Positions 19,967-29,645 of a DNA stretch of 64,000 nucleotides are shown here, one piece after another (position 1 is the first letter of the stretch; each line of letters begins with the position of its first letter). The DNA lies in NCBI GenBank assembly GCA_021234155.1, contig JAJEKV010000212.1, positions 808,001 through 872,000 on the forward strand, read 5' to 3'. The position numbers were made by a program, and so were the translations under genes. A model generated the notes under the pieces. That model did no database searches. It had not been told where the DNA came from and saw nothing but the letters and a program-made list of their open reading frames with translations. This DNA comes from Isoetes taiwanensis. Taxonomy: Eukaryota > Streptophyta > Lycopodiopsida > Isoetales > Isoetaceae.

Positions 19967-21964
19967 CTGTATTGTTGGAATGCGTCGGGTTTGCTCATCT
20001 TTTGGCAATTTTTGAAACTCCAGCCCGTCAATTGATTCTTCTTCCTCATTCGTCAAAATGCCACATTCACGAGCAATTGCATTGGCAGTATGGATATTAT
20101 CGCCGGTTACCATTTTAACCTTGATCCCTGCAGACCGGCAAGTCTCCACAGCTTTCCTAACATCTGGACAAACAGGGTTCTTGATACCTACTATCGCCAA
20201 ACACGTGAAATTTTCTTTATCAATTGGATCGTGTTTGGAAGGTTCTATCTCCAAGTTTCTCACAGCTAGGCAGAGTGTTCTTAGTGCTTCATCTCCCAAT
20301 GATTTAATAACATCCTCAAGATCCTTCCGTATCCCAGGTTCAATTCTGATAATATGCCCCTTACAATCCATATAACTATTGCACATATTCAGCACTATCT
20401 CTGCGGCACCTTTCCAATGGGCTCGGATGTTGCCATCAGAGCTTTTAATCACAACTCCCATTCGCATCCTCGATGAGTTAAATGGTTCGCATGCCAACTT
20501 GGAATCCAAGGACCCTATCTCAAAAGCTCCTCCCAAGGCCTTCCCAAACCTTAGTAAAGCAGTTTCGGTAGGGGTACCCTGAAATACATCTTCTTCATTT
20601 ATTTTTTTTACTTCTCCAGTTGTATTTTGGAAAATGCTTTCCAAAAGCATTTCCTTTGCGGTATTATGAAGGTCGAGTTCCGCAGTTTCGGCAACATCCT
20701 TCAAATTGCCACCAATCCATGCTTTTGTAACTATCATTTCATTGGTCGTCAGAATACCTGTTTTGCCAATGCAGATATAAGATACTGAAGCAATAGTCTC
20801 ACAAGCAGCACGACGTCTAACGAGGGCGTTTTTAGCCAACAGCTTCTTAGTAGCATACGCAAGCGCAGCACTCACTGTCAGGGGAAGATTTTCAGGCACC
20901 GCCACAGCAACGATGCTTATTGCATTGGAAATAAGATTAATAAAGTTAATGCCATCAAAACTATTCCATGGCTGGCCCTTTCTGGCACGGATGAAGCTGA
21001 CCAAATTGACGATAAAGCCGGCAATTTGAAAAACCAAGCCAATCTTTCCAATCCTAGTTGCAACCCCATTTAGTTTCACCTCAAGAGGTGTTTCATCTTC
21101 ACCTCTTTCACAAAGTTCGGCCATCTGCCGACCCCATTCAGTGTCCATGCCTACAGCAGTAATTAACATTGTACCACTTCCATCTTCCACTTCTGACCCT
21201 GACAAAATAAAAGGCCTCTCCTCATCTACTACTTGACCCGCTTCACCACCTCCCATGCTTGATTTAATAGTTAATGAATGACCACAGATATACAGACCAT
21301 CTCCAGGAACTCGGTCTCCAATTGATAACTGCACAACATCGCCTACTACAATGCCGTATATGGGCCTCTTCGATTTTTCTCCCTTTCTTAAAACTAATAC
21401 ATTGTAAATCTTCTTCTTCTCTTCTTCCAAACCTTGGAATGGTCGGGACTGGAAGTTATCAAACGTACCAATCACAGTACCAGAAATTATAATAGCAACA
21501 AATGTCCAAATTGCATCCAGCCAGGTTTGCCTTATTGTAGATAAGTCTATGATCAGCCAAAGTCCTGTAAAAGCTGCCGTAATAAACAATGTCTTGTCGT
21601 GCATTGCGTCCCAGACAAAACTGATGAAAATCTTGAAAAACCCCCTGGAGGGTCTGTCTGGAATATTAGATCCATAGACTTTAATTCTCTTCTCCAAGTC
21701 TAACTCATCACCACAGATACCAGTACGAAGAGAAACACTCAGTTTTTCCGCAATTTCTTCTACTCCCCCAAGTGATTTGAGAACGTCTACACTAGTCAAT
21801 GATGCCAACTCCTGTGGATAAGTCGCAAAGCCCATCCCTTTTGCCTTTTCTTCTTCTTCATTGATGTTGATCCTTGCAGCATCCTCAAACCTAGTACCAG
21901 CTGTGATAAACGAATTCCAATCATCATGGTATATTGATGATCGAACGGACAAAGAAAATGTAAG
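19967..21964 (-). CDS. Ca2+-ATPase exon 2 (TM1 to P domain)
   Basis: About 666 codons without a stop cover TM1-TM4, the actuator domain, the nucleotide domain and part of the P domain. HWKGAAEIVL and TGDNIHTANAIARECGIL are intact. The actuator TGES and P-domain DKTGT motifs are altered (GGGEA near 21255, GKTGI near 20760). M4 reads VPENLPLTV and keeps the Ca2+-binding Glu. The 5' border is uncertain: phase-0 acceptors fit at CGAAG/CTT (21964) or a few codons earlier, and an in-frame stop at 21983-21985 sets the limit. The donor is ATACAG/GTATAC. Confidence 0.8.
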
Positions 21965-22206
21965 CTTCGAAACTATCTTAAGTTACCTGTAGCAAATCTG
22001 AATTTTGCTCGTGTTGCTAATATTGCTACACTTAACCTTAGTCGTGTCTGCCCAAAAAAATGCAGAATAATAAGGAAGGTAACAATAAAAGTTAGGAAGA
22101 ATAAATTTTGGCCAAAAAAAAATTGGGCATGAAATTTGCCGCCGATTTCCCTTTTCCGGCAGGGTCTTTGCTGGCGATGCCGCTTAATCTGGGAAAGCGC
22201 TGCTTA

Positions 22207-22348
22207 GGCTGGGTTCACATGCACCTTCACAGCCATCACCATCACGTAAAAGGGCTCACCGTTTTACGCCCACCGTCGCCCACCATCGCCAATTTGCACT
22301 GGGCAAAACAGGTCCCCTCTCCGGCAATGGTTGCATGTGAACTGTCCC
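22207..22348. mobile_element. Tourist-like MITE in ATPase intron 1
   Basis: A 142-bp block whose ends are inverted (shared core GTTCACATGCA, left starting GGCTGG, right GGGACA on the other strand) and flanked by TTA on both sides (22204-22206, 22349-22351). It is non-coding. Confidence 0.65.
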
Positions 22349-22592
22349 TTAGCAAGGGAATGCGACCACGGGAGTTATTCAATGGAGATCCACTCAAAAA
22401 TTACGGAAGAAAGAAGCTCCTGTTTGGGGGCGAAATTACTCGCCCGTTTTTTTTTTCGGGAACATAACAGGCACTTATTGCAATAACATATCAGCAAAAT
22501 GTAAGTGAGAAAAAACTATTGTTGGCAAGCATCTTAACCACTGAATTAAGATAATGTGCCTATCTAATCAATGTAACAAGGGAAAAGCTTAC

Positions 22593-22724
22593 CGGAGCAT
22601 CTCTTTTCTTCAAATTAGCTGCATAGCGGAATCTGCGCCGAGAATTAAGCACCAAAGTAAGCTTACGCCAGGCGGCCAATTGATCATTAGAAGCCCCCTT
22701 GGGGGGGATGTTGAAAGGATCCAT
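22593..22724 (-). CDS. Ca2+-ATPase exon 1
   Basis: 44 codons from the ATG at 22722-22724: MDPFNIPPKGASNDQLAAWR, continuing KLTLVLNSRRRFRYAANLKK. This is the conserved start of plant ACA pumps, with the calmodulin-binding autoinhibitory region. The donor is CCG/GTAAGC, phase 0. Confidence 0.85.
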
Positions 22725-22751
22725 TGATCCGGTTAACAAGCCTTTTAGCGG

Positions 22752-23187
22752 ATGATATTGTTTAATTCTAAAGAAGAATTCAAGTTTCTGAAGAAGAATC
22801 TAGGATGTTGAGGATGAAGAACTACAAAAAGGAAGAACTTCCCTGAGCCTCCATGCAATTCAACGAGCTTTTCCTCATCCTTTTTTGCCGAACAACATCT
22901 CCAATGAAGGGATTTCCGGCTATGACATAAATCAGCTAGTCTATGGAGAAATTTTGAAGAAAATCCGTCAAGGATAGACTGATATCTTAGCTTCACGTAG
23001 GAGCAAAATGCATCAAGGATGGGCTGAAGTTGAAACAATCTCGATTGAAATCTTAGGTGCACATCAGTAAATTTGATGCCTTGCGACATGCCATCAAGTA
23101 GTGTATTGCCGCCATGAGTTTGTTTAAGATTTAAAACTCTAGTTTGGTTATGCTCATAACAATGGCTCCCTTGTTATACTAATTTTA
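22752..23187. repeat. Dispersed repeat R1, copy 1
   Basis: It is closely similar to 35699-36594 in the same orientation (shared CCCTGAGCCTCCATGCAATT and TTGTTTAAGATTTAAAACTC). It lies directly upstream of the ATPase start codon, so either the promoter contains a repeat or a promoter copy was moved to 35.7 kb. Copy 2 carries an extra MITE. Confidence 0.8.
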
Positions 23188-23291
23188 TATCTCTATTTTC
23201 TTGAAATTATTTCTAGTGTAGGTGGTCACTTTTGGATGTATATATATGTTTTAGCATAGCTTTAGTGCTCCCAAGTTTTTATGGATAAGAG

Positions 23292-23389
23292 AAAGGCCTC
23301 TTAGTCAACTTTCCTTGTTGGAAAGTGGGCCGACGTGCGCCAGTGTGGAGGCCCACTTGACAACAGGGAAAGTTGACTAAGAGGCCTTT
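23292..23389. repeat. 98-bp near-perfect hairpin (foldback repeat)
   Basis: The arms AAAGGCCTCTTAGTCAACTT... and its inverse run for about 40 bases each with few mismatches around an 18-base loop. The outer 23 bases pair perfectly. It could be a foldback MITE or a small-RNA precursor. No flanking duplication was found. Confidence 0.8.
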
Positions 23390-23737
23390 GTCCTAACGTA
23401 AAGGACGGTTGAACTAATCCAGCACCACCACGTGGCATACATGCAGCTATTATTAACAGAAAGACAAGTAAAAAAAGCAAAAGGTGAGTAAAAACGACAG
23501 AATAAGCATGTAAAAAAAAAAACAGAAGTGCGAGTAAAAATAGGGGAAGCGTGAGTAGAAGTTTCACACTGCTTGGTTTTGAAAAAGTGACATAGTTTCT
23601 ATTTATTATGCTTTTCTAATCTAAACATATATAAGCCAGCTTACTTTTTTGTTTGATGGAATATTTCCGTTCCAAGAAAAAATTATGAAAGCACCACGTA
23701 TACTTCAAAAATATAGTTAAAAAAAATTAAAAGAGTG
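23390..23737. other. No gene recognised
   Basis: AT-rich sequence between the hairpin and the target duplication of the TRIM/Copia composite. Confidence 0.4.
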
Positions 23738-23742
23738 ACTGC

Positions 23743-23911
23743 TGTTGAGAAATGAGTTTTCTATGATTGGGTGGACAGGCTGGGGATCGAACCCAGGACC
23801 TCTTGCTTGCAAGCCAAGTACTCTACCACTGAGCTACCGGCCCTTTGATGGGCTTTCGGCACTCCTCCACTGAGTCATTCTTCATGTGTGCCCATTACAC
23901 ATGCTCCAACA
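23743..23911 (-). repeat. Left LTR (3' LTR) of the TRIM
   Basis: 169 bp, preceded by ACTGC. It contains the better-preserved tRNA-like gene. Confidence 0.85.
23773..23843 (-). tRNA. tRNA-Ala(UGC)-like gene inside a TRIM LTR
   Basis: Read on the minus strand: acceptor GGGCCGG pairs with CCTGTCC with one mismatch. Its G3:U70 wobble is the identity element of alanine tRNAs. The D stem GCTC/GAGT, anticodon loop CTTGCAA (anticodon TGC) and a perfect T stem CTGGG/CCCAG around TTCGATC are present. Box A (TAGCTCAGTGG) and box B (GGTTCGATCCC) are well kept, so polymerase III transcription is plausible. One anticodon-stem pair is G-G. It may be a true tRNA captured by the LTR or a decayed copy. Confidence 0.75.
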
Positions 23912-23921
23912 TTCCCCCTTA
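23912..23921 (-). promoter_or_regulatory. Polypurine tract of the TRIM
   Basis: Minus-strand TAAGGGGGAA abuts the left LTR, the expected place for plus-strand priming. Confidence 0.7.
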
Positions 23922-24148
23922 ATGGGCACAATCCAATCCATTCCAGCCTTCACCACAATCCACATGTTCCCTCCTGCAACTCCACCCACGCGGAGTTGGG
24001 CTTTCCAATCGGGCCAAGCTTTGCTCATTCTCACCTCCTCCTGGGCAACTCCACCACCGGGAGTTGGGCTTTCCACCGCAAGCTTTGCTCATTCTCACCC
24101 CTTCACCATCGGGATTATCCCGTATGTTAAGCACCTCTACTTGGGACC

Positions 24149-24161
24149 ATGGCTCATACCA
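24149..24161 (-). promoter_or_regulatory. Primer-binding site of the TRIM
   Basis: Minus-strand TGGTATGAGCC adjoins the right LTR. It equals the initiator-tRNA-Met site with two bases (CA of CAG) missing. Confidence 0.65.
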
Positions 24162-24329
24162 TGTTGAGAAATGAGTTTTCTATGATTGGGTGGACAGGCC
24201 GGGATCGAAACCCAGACCTCTTGCTTGCAAGCTGGTACTCTACCACTGAAGCTACCGCCCTTTGATGGGCTTTCTGCACTCCTCCATCGAAGTCATTCTT
24301 CATGTGTGCCCATTACACATGCTCCAACA
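24162..24329 (-). repeat. Right LTR (5' LTR) of the TRIM
   Basis: 168 bp. It differs from the left LTR mainly at CTG/CAG/CCGG positions. Its tRNA-like segment (24192-24260) is more degenerate. Confidence 0.85.
24192..24260 (-). pseudogene. Degenerate tRNA-Ala-like segment in the right LTR
   Basis: It is the same tRNA-like block as in the left LTR, with small insertions and deletions in the T arm, D arm and acceptor stem. The anticodon loop CTTGCAA is kept. Confidence 0.7.
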
Positions 24330-24344
24330 TTGGTATCGTAACAT

Positions 24345-24856
24345 TGACACACAAAGGGATGTGTGAAAAACAACGAGGGAGGTGTTCTCAAGATTGATGT
24401 CCGGGCGGGATAATCCGCCAAGGAAGAGCATTGATTGGTATTCGGGTTGTGGAACCCAAAGCACTTAGTAGATTGACGGCGCTTTTACAAAGGGCAAAGA
24501 AGACAAGGAGCCATTGATCCGGGTTTAGATCGATACCAGCAGTATAACCGCAGTTGCATGTGGAGCGAGCTTGTGTTCCATCGTGATCAGCGGATTATAT
24601 CCTCAGAGCTCCGGACTTGTGCATCGCTGGGTATTTTTGGGTGCTTGGAATACGCTGAGCATCGCGGGCGCACTTAAAGCCGGAATCGGTAGGAGCCCCG
24701 GTAGGAGCCGCAAGAAGAATCGATTTGCCCCAAGCCGCCAAATTCATCCGTATGGTGTTTACAAGTCGGCGCTGATTCTATCTAAGAAGAAGTGTAATCG
24801 TGAAGGAGAGAGAGTATTGGTATTCTTGGTTCGATTCCCGTGCCTCAAATTCAACA
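24345..24856 (+). repeat. 5' LTR of the Copia element (partial)
   Basis: It aligns to the end of the 3' LTR from GACACACA onward and ends TTCAACA. The part corresponding to 28212-28360 is missing, replaced by the TRIM junction. Confidence 0.8.
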
Positions 24857-24858
24857 GC

Positions 24859-24869
24859 TGGTATCGAGC
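24859..24869 (+). promoter_or_regulatory. Primer-binding site of the Copia element
   Basis: TGGTATCGAGC lies two bases after the 5' LTR. It is the initiator tRNA-Met site TGGTATCAGAGC with one base missing within CAG. Confidence 0.7.
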
Positions 24870-25039
24870 AAAGTTCAAGAACCATGGAAGCAGACTGAGA
24901 GCGCCTCACCATTGACTCGAGTCGAGAGAATGTTGATTGCTTCGGAGAAGTTGATAAAGGAGTTAAGGGAATCGGATACCGCGGGCATAATTTAATGGGT
25001 AATGGGCAATTGCGTGAAGTAAAAGGAAGTGGAAGACGG

Positions 25040-27720
25040 AATTTTGTCACCACCATAGAGAGAAAATATGCTTGGAAAATGCTTTGTACACTCCTGGTAT
25101 GTTGTATAATCTTGTTTCAAGAGCGTAATTAGCGGATGCGGTGTTATAAATCGAATTTTGATGCTTCGCTGTGAGATGGTGCGAATGGAAAAATCATGTA
25201 TGCATACAGAAGAGGTAAATTATATTGTTTGGAAGCATTTCCATATATTGGAAGTATAGGTTCACTGGAGTTGTGGCATTTGAGATGTGGACATGCTAGC
25301 AATAAAACTATTGAAATTATGAGTAAACATTGTTTGGTTGAGGGCTTGCCCACTGGTTTAGACAGTAAAGAACATGAAATTTGTCGCGGGTTGCATGCTT
25401 GGGAAGCGCACTAGACTTGTTTTCATCCTCGCTTTTTCCAAAACGTTGGGTATTTTGAATTTAGTACATTCGGATTTGTGTGGTCCGATGCGTGTGCAGA
25501 GTATGAGTGGCAAGACCTACTTTATCACGTTTATTGATGATTTTTCTAGAAGGACGAGATGTTATTTTTTGAAATCTAAAGATCAGGCATTCCAGGCGTT
25601 TCAGTTATATTTGGCGGTTCGAACGTGAAACTTCCGCACAGCTTGAAACGCTTTATGCTCGGATTCGTGGGGAGAGTATCTATCCCGAGCATTTATGCGC
25701 TTTGTCGAGAAAAAGGGATACGGCGGCAATTCACTTTGTAGCCATACCCCCAGCCAGAACGGCATTGCCGAAAAAGGAAGAATAGAACTCGATGAATGCA
25801 AAGGCGCTACATGTTGAAGCATGCGGTTTGCCCAATTATCTCGCGGGGCGGAAGCGTGCAGCAAAGATGTTATATTCGAATAAGTTGCCCTCGCCAGGAT
25901 TAGAGGGAGAATCGGGAGGAAGTGTGGTGTGGGAGAAAACAACCGGTGGAAAGGTTGCGGCGCGGTATGGTTGTTTAGCATACATGCATGTGCCGGAGGA
26001 GTTGGCGCTCCAAACTAGATGACCAAGTATAGAAACTTACCTTGTTGGCTATGAGGATCAGGGTATAGGTTGTATGATCCTAAGACTAGAAAAAATTCAT
26101 GTAAGTCGAGATGTGGTGTTTGACTAAAACCGTGTTTTATAAAGATAGGTTCGCAGCCGAGATATGACGATAAAGAAAAGGAAAACTTGGAAAACCAACC
26201 TTGGGCTCCGAAAGGCTGGTTTGATGATGAGGATGATAAAAAGAAAGAAGAATATCAACTAGAAGATGTTGAGGCCCAGGAGATAGAAGATGACATTGTG
26301 GAAGAACTTCCGGAAAATACAGGATTAGAAGAGCGGGTGGTATGGAAGCTGTGTTTGGAAGAACAGATTGAAGAGCAAAGCGTAGAGTCGAGATGTAAGG
26401 GTTGAAGAACAAACCCAAGAGCGCATAAGTGGAACCGGAGAGGTAGGGGTCGAAGAACCCTCATCCACGAGAGGTGATGCAGAGATTAAAGCGAGAAGTA
26501 CCCTTGACACATCAAAATATGGAAGGGATGAGCGTGGTAGAAGCACTCGCATAACGCAGAGTCCCCGAAAAGATTTAAGGAATATGAATTGGGGCCACCA
26601 TCCATGTTATGTGTTGTGGAGCCGAAATCTTATGATGAAGCCGCCAACTCACCGGAAAAAAAATGGCAATGTGGCAATGGAGGAGGAGTTGAACTCATTT
26701 AAATTGATGTGCACCTATGATTTAGTTTCAAGGTCCAAAAGGAAGAATGTTGTGGGATGTAAGTGGATTTTCCGCTTGAAAAGGGCCCGATGGTGAAGTT
26801 GAAAGGTACAAGGCAAGGTTGGTCGCACAGTGGCTTCACTCAAAAGGAGGGTATAGATTACCACGATACATTTTCTCCTATTGTTAAACTAACTGCTTTG
26901 AGAGCTTTAATAGCCCTTGCGCTTGAGCATAACTGAACTTGACCATATGGATGTAAAAACAGCCGTTTTTAAATGGGGATTTGGAGGAGGAAATTTTCAT
27001 GGAGCAAACCGATTGGCTTCGAGGTGCAAGGCAACAAAGTTTGCAGTGAAGAAAGCGGTAGACGGGCTTAGACAAGCGTACCGACAATGGTAATGCGTAT
27101 GTATGAATTCCTTCTTATTATCTCAAGGGTTTGAAAAGTTAGCGAAAGTGAAGGAAATTTATACATAACGAAGAGTAGGTGATGAGTTTTGCATTATTGC
27201 TTTTGTATGTTGATGACAAGCAGAATGACCGCGAGCAATAGAAAGTTTTTTGGATGAATGCAAAGCTATCCTAAAAGCCGTGTTTGAGATGAGTGATCTT
27301 GGTTGTTTAAAGAAGCTTTTAGGGATGGAGGTTACTTTCGGAATAGGGAAACCGGAGTGCTTATGTTGACTCGTAAGCAATATATTAGAAAGATGCTTGA
27401 TAAGTTTTTTATGACAGAGTGTAAACCGGCCCAACCCCTCTAGTGGTTAACAATAAAATCTCGGTGGGAGTATGTGTCCCAGCACCGAGGAAGAGAAAAG
27501 GCGCATGAAGAAAATACCATATAGGGAACTCATAGGAAGTTTACTTTTGTAGCCAATGCCACAAGACCGAGATATTGGCGCTTGCCGTAAGTCCGTTGAG
27601 CGTGTATTTGAACAATCCGTGTTGGGCACACCGGGTCAGCCGCGAAAAAACTAATTTTTAGGTATTTGAAGGGAACTATAGAGTCGGGATTGGTTATATA
27701 AAAGTGATGGGAACCCAAAT
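25040..27720 (+). pseudogene. Copia integrase and reverse transcriptase, frameshifted
   Basis: 25196-25420: a GAG-pre-integrase-like segment (LWHLRCGHAS with a following Cys-rich end). 25374-25628: integrase core with LVHSDLCGPM and TFIDDFSR, the first two acidic residues. 26670-27110: reverse transcriptase N-terminal part (VVGCKWIFRLKR, then broken frames around the DVKTAFL..DL-like stretch). 27170-27720: C-terminal RT remnants with LLYVDD-like sequence. Many small insertions and deletions break the frame. Given the CAG/CTG-centred differences between the LTRs, some of these may be sequencing errors. Read as non-functional as written. Confidence 0.75.
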
Positions 27721-27723
27721 AGC

Positions 27724-28203
27724 GTGTTTTGCGTAGCTTCGGTTATGCGATGCGATCGGGTCGGAGACTTGGATGAGCGAAAGTCTACCACAGGATATCT
27801 TTGCAAACTCAATGGGACAGTAATTTCATGGTGTAGTAAGAAACAGAATTGCACAGCAATGTCGAGTGCCGAGTCAGAGTATATATCAGCATCATCAGTA
27901 TGTAGAGAAATAATTTGGCTAAGGAGACTGTTAGATGAACTTGGGGAGAAGCAAGAGAATCCAACTAAGTTATATTGTGATAACAAAAGTTGTATAGCTA
28001 TAGCTAAAAATCCGGTACTGCATTCGAGGACGAAACACATTGATTTGCATTATCATTTTATTCGAGAGAAGGTGGCTGAAGGAGAAATTGATTTGCAGTA
28101 TATCCCTACTAGTAGACAGGAAGCAGATATTTTGACGAAAGCGTTGGGTGAAAGGAAACATGTCGAGTTTAGAAGTGCTATTGGCATTCGGAATATGGCA
28201 TGA
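27724..28203 (+). CDS. Copia RNase H domain (intact frame)
   Basis: 159 codons without interruption: DLDERKSTTGYLCKLNG, ISWCSKKQNCTAMSSAESEY, LYCDNKSCIAIAKNPVLHSR, TKHIDLHYHFIREKV and EADILTKALG. This is the complete Copia RNase H end of pol, with acidic residues in the Asp(D)-Glu(E)-Asp(D) order. It is directly followed by the purine tract and the 3' LTR. RNase H removes the RNA strand during reverse transcription. It is the best-preserved part of the element. Confidence 0.85.
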   Translation: MFCVASVMRCDRVGDLDERKSTTGYLCKLNGTVISWCSKKQNCTAMSSAESEYISASSVCREIIWLRRLLDELGEKQENPTKLYCDNKSCIAIAKNPVLHSRTKHIDLHYHFIREKVAEGEIDLQYIPTSRQEADILTKALGERKHVEFRSAIGIRNMA

Positions 28204-28211
28204 AGGGGGAG
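28202..28211 (+). promoter_or_regulatory. Polypurine tract of the Copia element
   Basis: GAAGGGGGAG, directly before the 3' LTR start TGTTAGAATT. Confidence 0.75.
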
Positions 28212-28867
28212 TGTTAGAATTAATGGCATATGTTAATGCCATATTCCGGATGGACTATTATAACACGAAACACTTGGTGCAATGTTAAAAAGCCACGTAT
28301 TGCATATACGTGTTGAATACATGCTTTAGAAAGGGGCAAAAGAAAAAGAAGAGGGGAGGACACACAGTGGACAGGAAAAAAACAACGAGGAGGTGTTCTG
28401 AAGATTGATGTCTGGCGTGGATAATCCGCCAAGGAAGAGCATTGGATTGGTATTCGGGTTGTGGAACCCAAAGCACTTAGTAGATTGACGGCGTTTTACA
28501 GTGGCAGCAAGACAAGGAGCTTGGCTGATCTGGTTTAGATCGATACTAGCAGGGCACTGCAGCAGACAGGGAGCAGAGCTTGTGTTCTATCAGGATCAGG
28601 CGGATTATATCTGTAGTCGGACTTGTGCATCGTTGGGTATTTTTGGGTGCTTGGAATACAGTGAGCATCGTGGCAGACTTAAAGCTGGAATCTGTGTAGG
28701 AGCCTGTGTAGGAGCTGCAAGAAGAATCGACTTGCCCTGAAGCTGCCAAATTCATCTGTATGGTGTTTACAAGCTGCGGCTGATTCTATCTAAGAAGAAG
28801 TGTAATCTGTGAAGGAGACAGAGTATTGGTATTCTTGGGTTCGATTCCCAGGCTCTGAAATTCAACA
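28212..28867 (+). repeat. 3' LTR of the Copia element
   Basis: 656 bp, TGTTAGAA...TTCAACA, followed by ACTGC (28868-28872). Near its end GGGTTCGATTCCC resembles a tRNA T arm, but no other tRNA part was found. Confidence 0.85.
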
Positions 28868-28872
28868 ACTGC

Positions 28873-29645
28873 GTGACGTCGTGATATGATATGATATGAT
28901 ACGACCATTGTATTCGGCTTTGGATCTGAGCGATTGCATCGATCTATAAGAAGGATGCGGGTCTGCTGGGTCTGCTATGATCTCAAGTTCATACACAAGC
29001 TAGGCTATGATCCTGGAATATTTGGCATGGAATATTTGGTATTGAATCTTAGATCCTGTGCAGTTTGAGGATTGGCTGAGTGCTCCTATAAATTTCGGAT
29101 GTCTGTAATGGGTTCGATGCCATGGCTTCCAAGAAGCGAAAATTTGCTGAGTGCATTGTTGGGCATGTGGAAGACTACCTTCCAGTTCCCAAAAGACTTC
29201 GAATTGATTTGCTATGCCAGGTCCGCTTTCCGGCTTTGAACGCTCTGTACTAGGATCAGAGAATGCAAATACATAGAGATGGGCGCTCTTTGCTAAGATC
29301 AGAGAATGCAAATAGAAAAATAGCGCCCCAAATATGGATTTATACAGGATTTAGGTCGGATTTATGGTCTTAATGTGATCTGTAACAAAGTATACAGTAT
29401 GGCGGAAGCCTTTGAGCTCTTGGATCACTATTTTGCCATGTACACGCCTATTGCAGAGGATAAACAGCTCAAAATCATTTTGGATTTGCCTATTGCAGCA
29501 GGGAACTGGGCCATGGCTGTATCCATAGTGGCTCATCAGTAGTTTTGTGCTTGAAATCGGCGGCATTTGGATCAGTCTGTTAAATTGCCTATCAGTTTAA
29601 CGTCATCAATAGAAAATTAAAATATGCGCACGAAATCACACTTAC
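28873..29645. other. Flank with (TGATA)n run, nothing else recognised
   Basis: A short GATAT/TGATA microsatellite lies at about 28880-28908. No coding frame is convincing. Confidence 0.4.

Larger units (their letters stand above)
18522..22724 (-). pseudogene. Six-exon ACA-type Ca2+-ATPase lacking catalytic residues
   Basis: Six exons (22593-22724, ~21964-19967, 19905-19750, 19646-19478, 19400-19093, 18968-18522) join in frame, most with clear GT-AG borders, into a type IIB Ca2+-ATPase. It starts with a calmodulin-domain-like segment (RRRFRYAANLKKR) and runs to TM10. In active members this pump exports Ca2+ from the cytosol. Here the phosphorylated Asp is Gly (ICIGKTGILT for ICSDKTGTLT), TGES is GGGEA, TGDGTND is AANGTND, and the TM6 Ca2+ ligands WVN..MD read WVDIISYMF. 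Four unrelated motifs have lost essential residues, while about 3.2 kb of coding sequence has no stop. It is either a recent pseudogene or a non-pumping ATPase. The closest family group by motifs is ACA8-10. Confidence 0.85.
23743..24329 (-). mobile_element. TRIM (miniature LTR retrotransposon)
   Basis: Two direct repeats of about 169 bp (TGTTG...CAACA) enclose 250 non-coding bases. On the minus strand, TGGTATGAGCC directly follows the right repeat, close to the initiator-Met primer site TGGTATCAGAGCC. A purine tract, TAAGGGGGAA, directly precedes the left one. LTRs, primer site, purine tract and no genes in under 600 bp define a TRIM. Each LTR contains a tRNA-like gene, an unusual feature comparable in principle to the 5S genes in Cassandra LTRs. 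Confidence 0.85.
24345..28867 (+). mobile_element. Copia-type LTR retrotransposon, 5' truncated
   Basis: A 3' LTR (28212-28867) and a 5' LTR lacking its first ~130 bp (24345-24856) enclose a primer site, a damaged pol gene in Copia order (integrase, reverse transcriptase, RNase H) and a purine tract. Gag and protease are absent: the sequence passes from the primer region straight to a GAG-pre-integrase-like segment. ACTGC follows the 3' LTR and also precedes the TRIM at 23743. Confidence 0.85.

Noticed and set aside
24330-24344. TTGGTATCGTAAC after the right TRIM LTR as a second primer site
   Set aside because: It matches the tRNA-Met site only over the first seven bases, and orientation conflicts with the clear purine tract and primer site on the minus strand.
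28800-28867. tRNA-like T arm (GGGTTCGATTCCC) near the end of the Copia LTR
   Set aside because: No D arm, anticodon arm or acceptor pairing could be found upstream; a single box-B-like match is not enough to call a tRNA gene.
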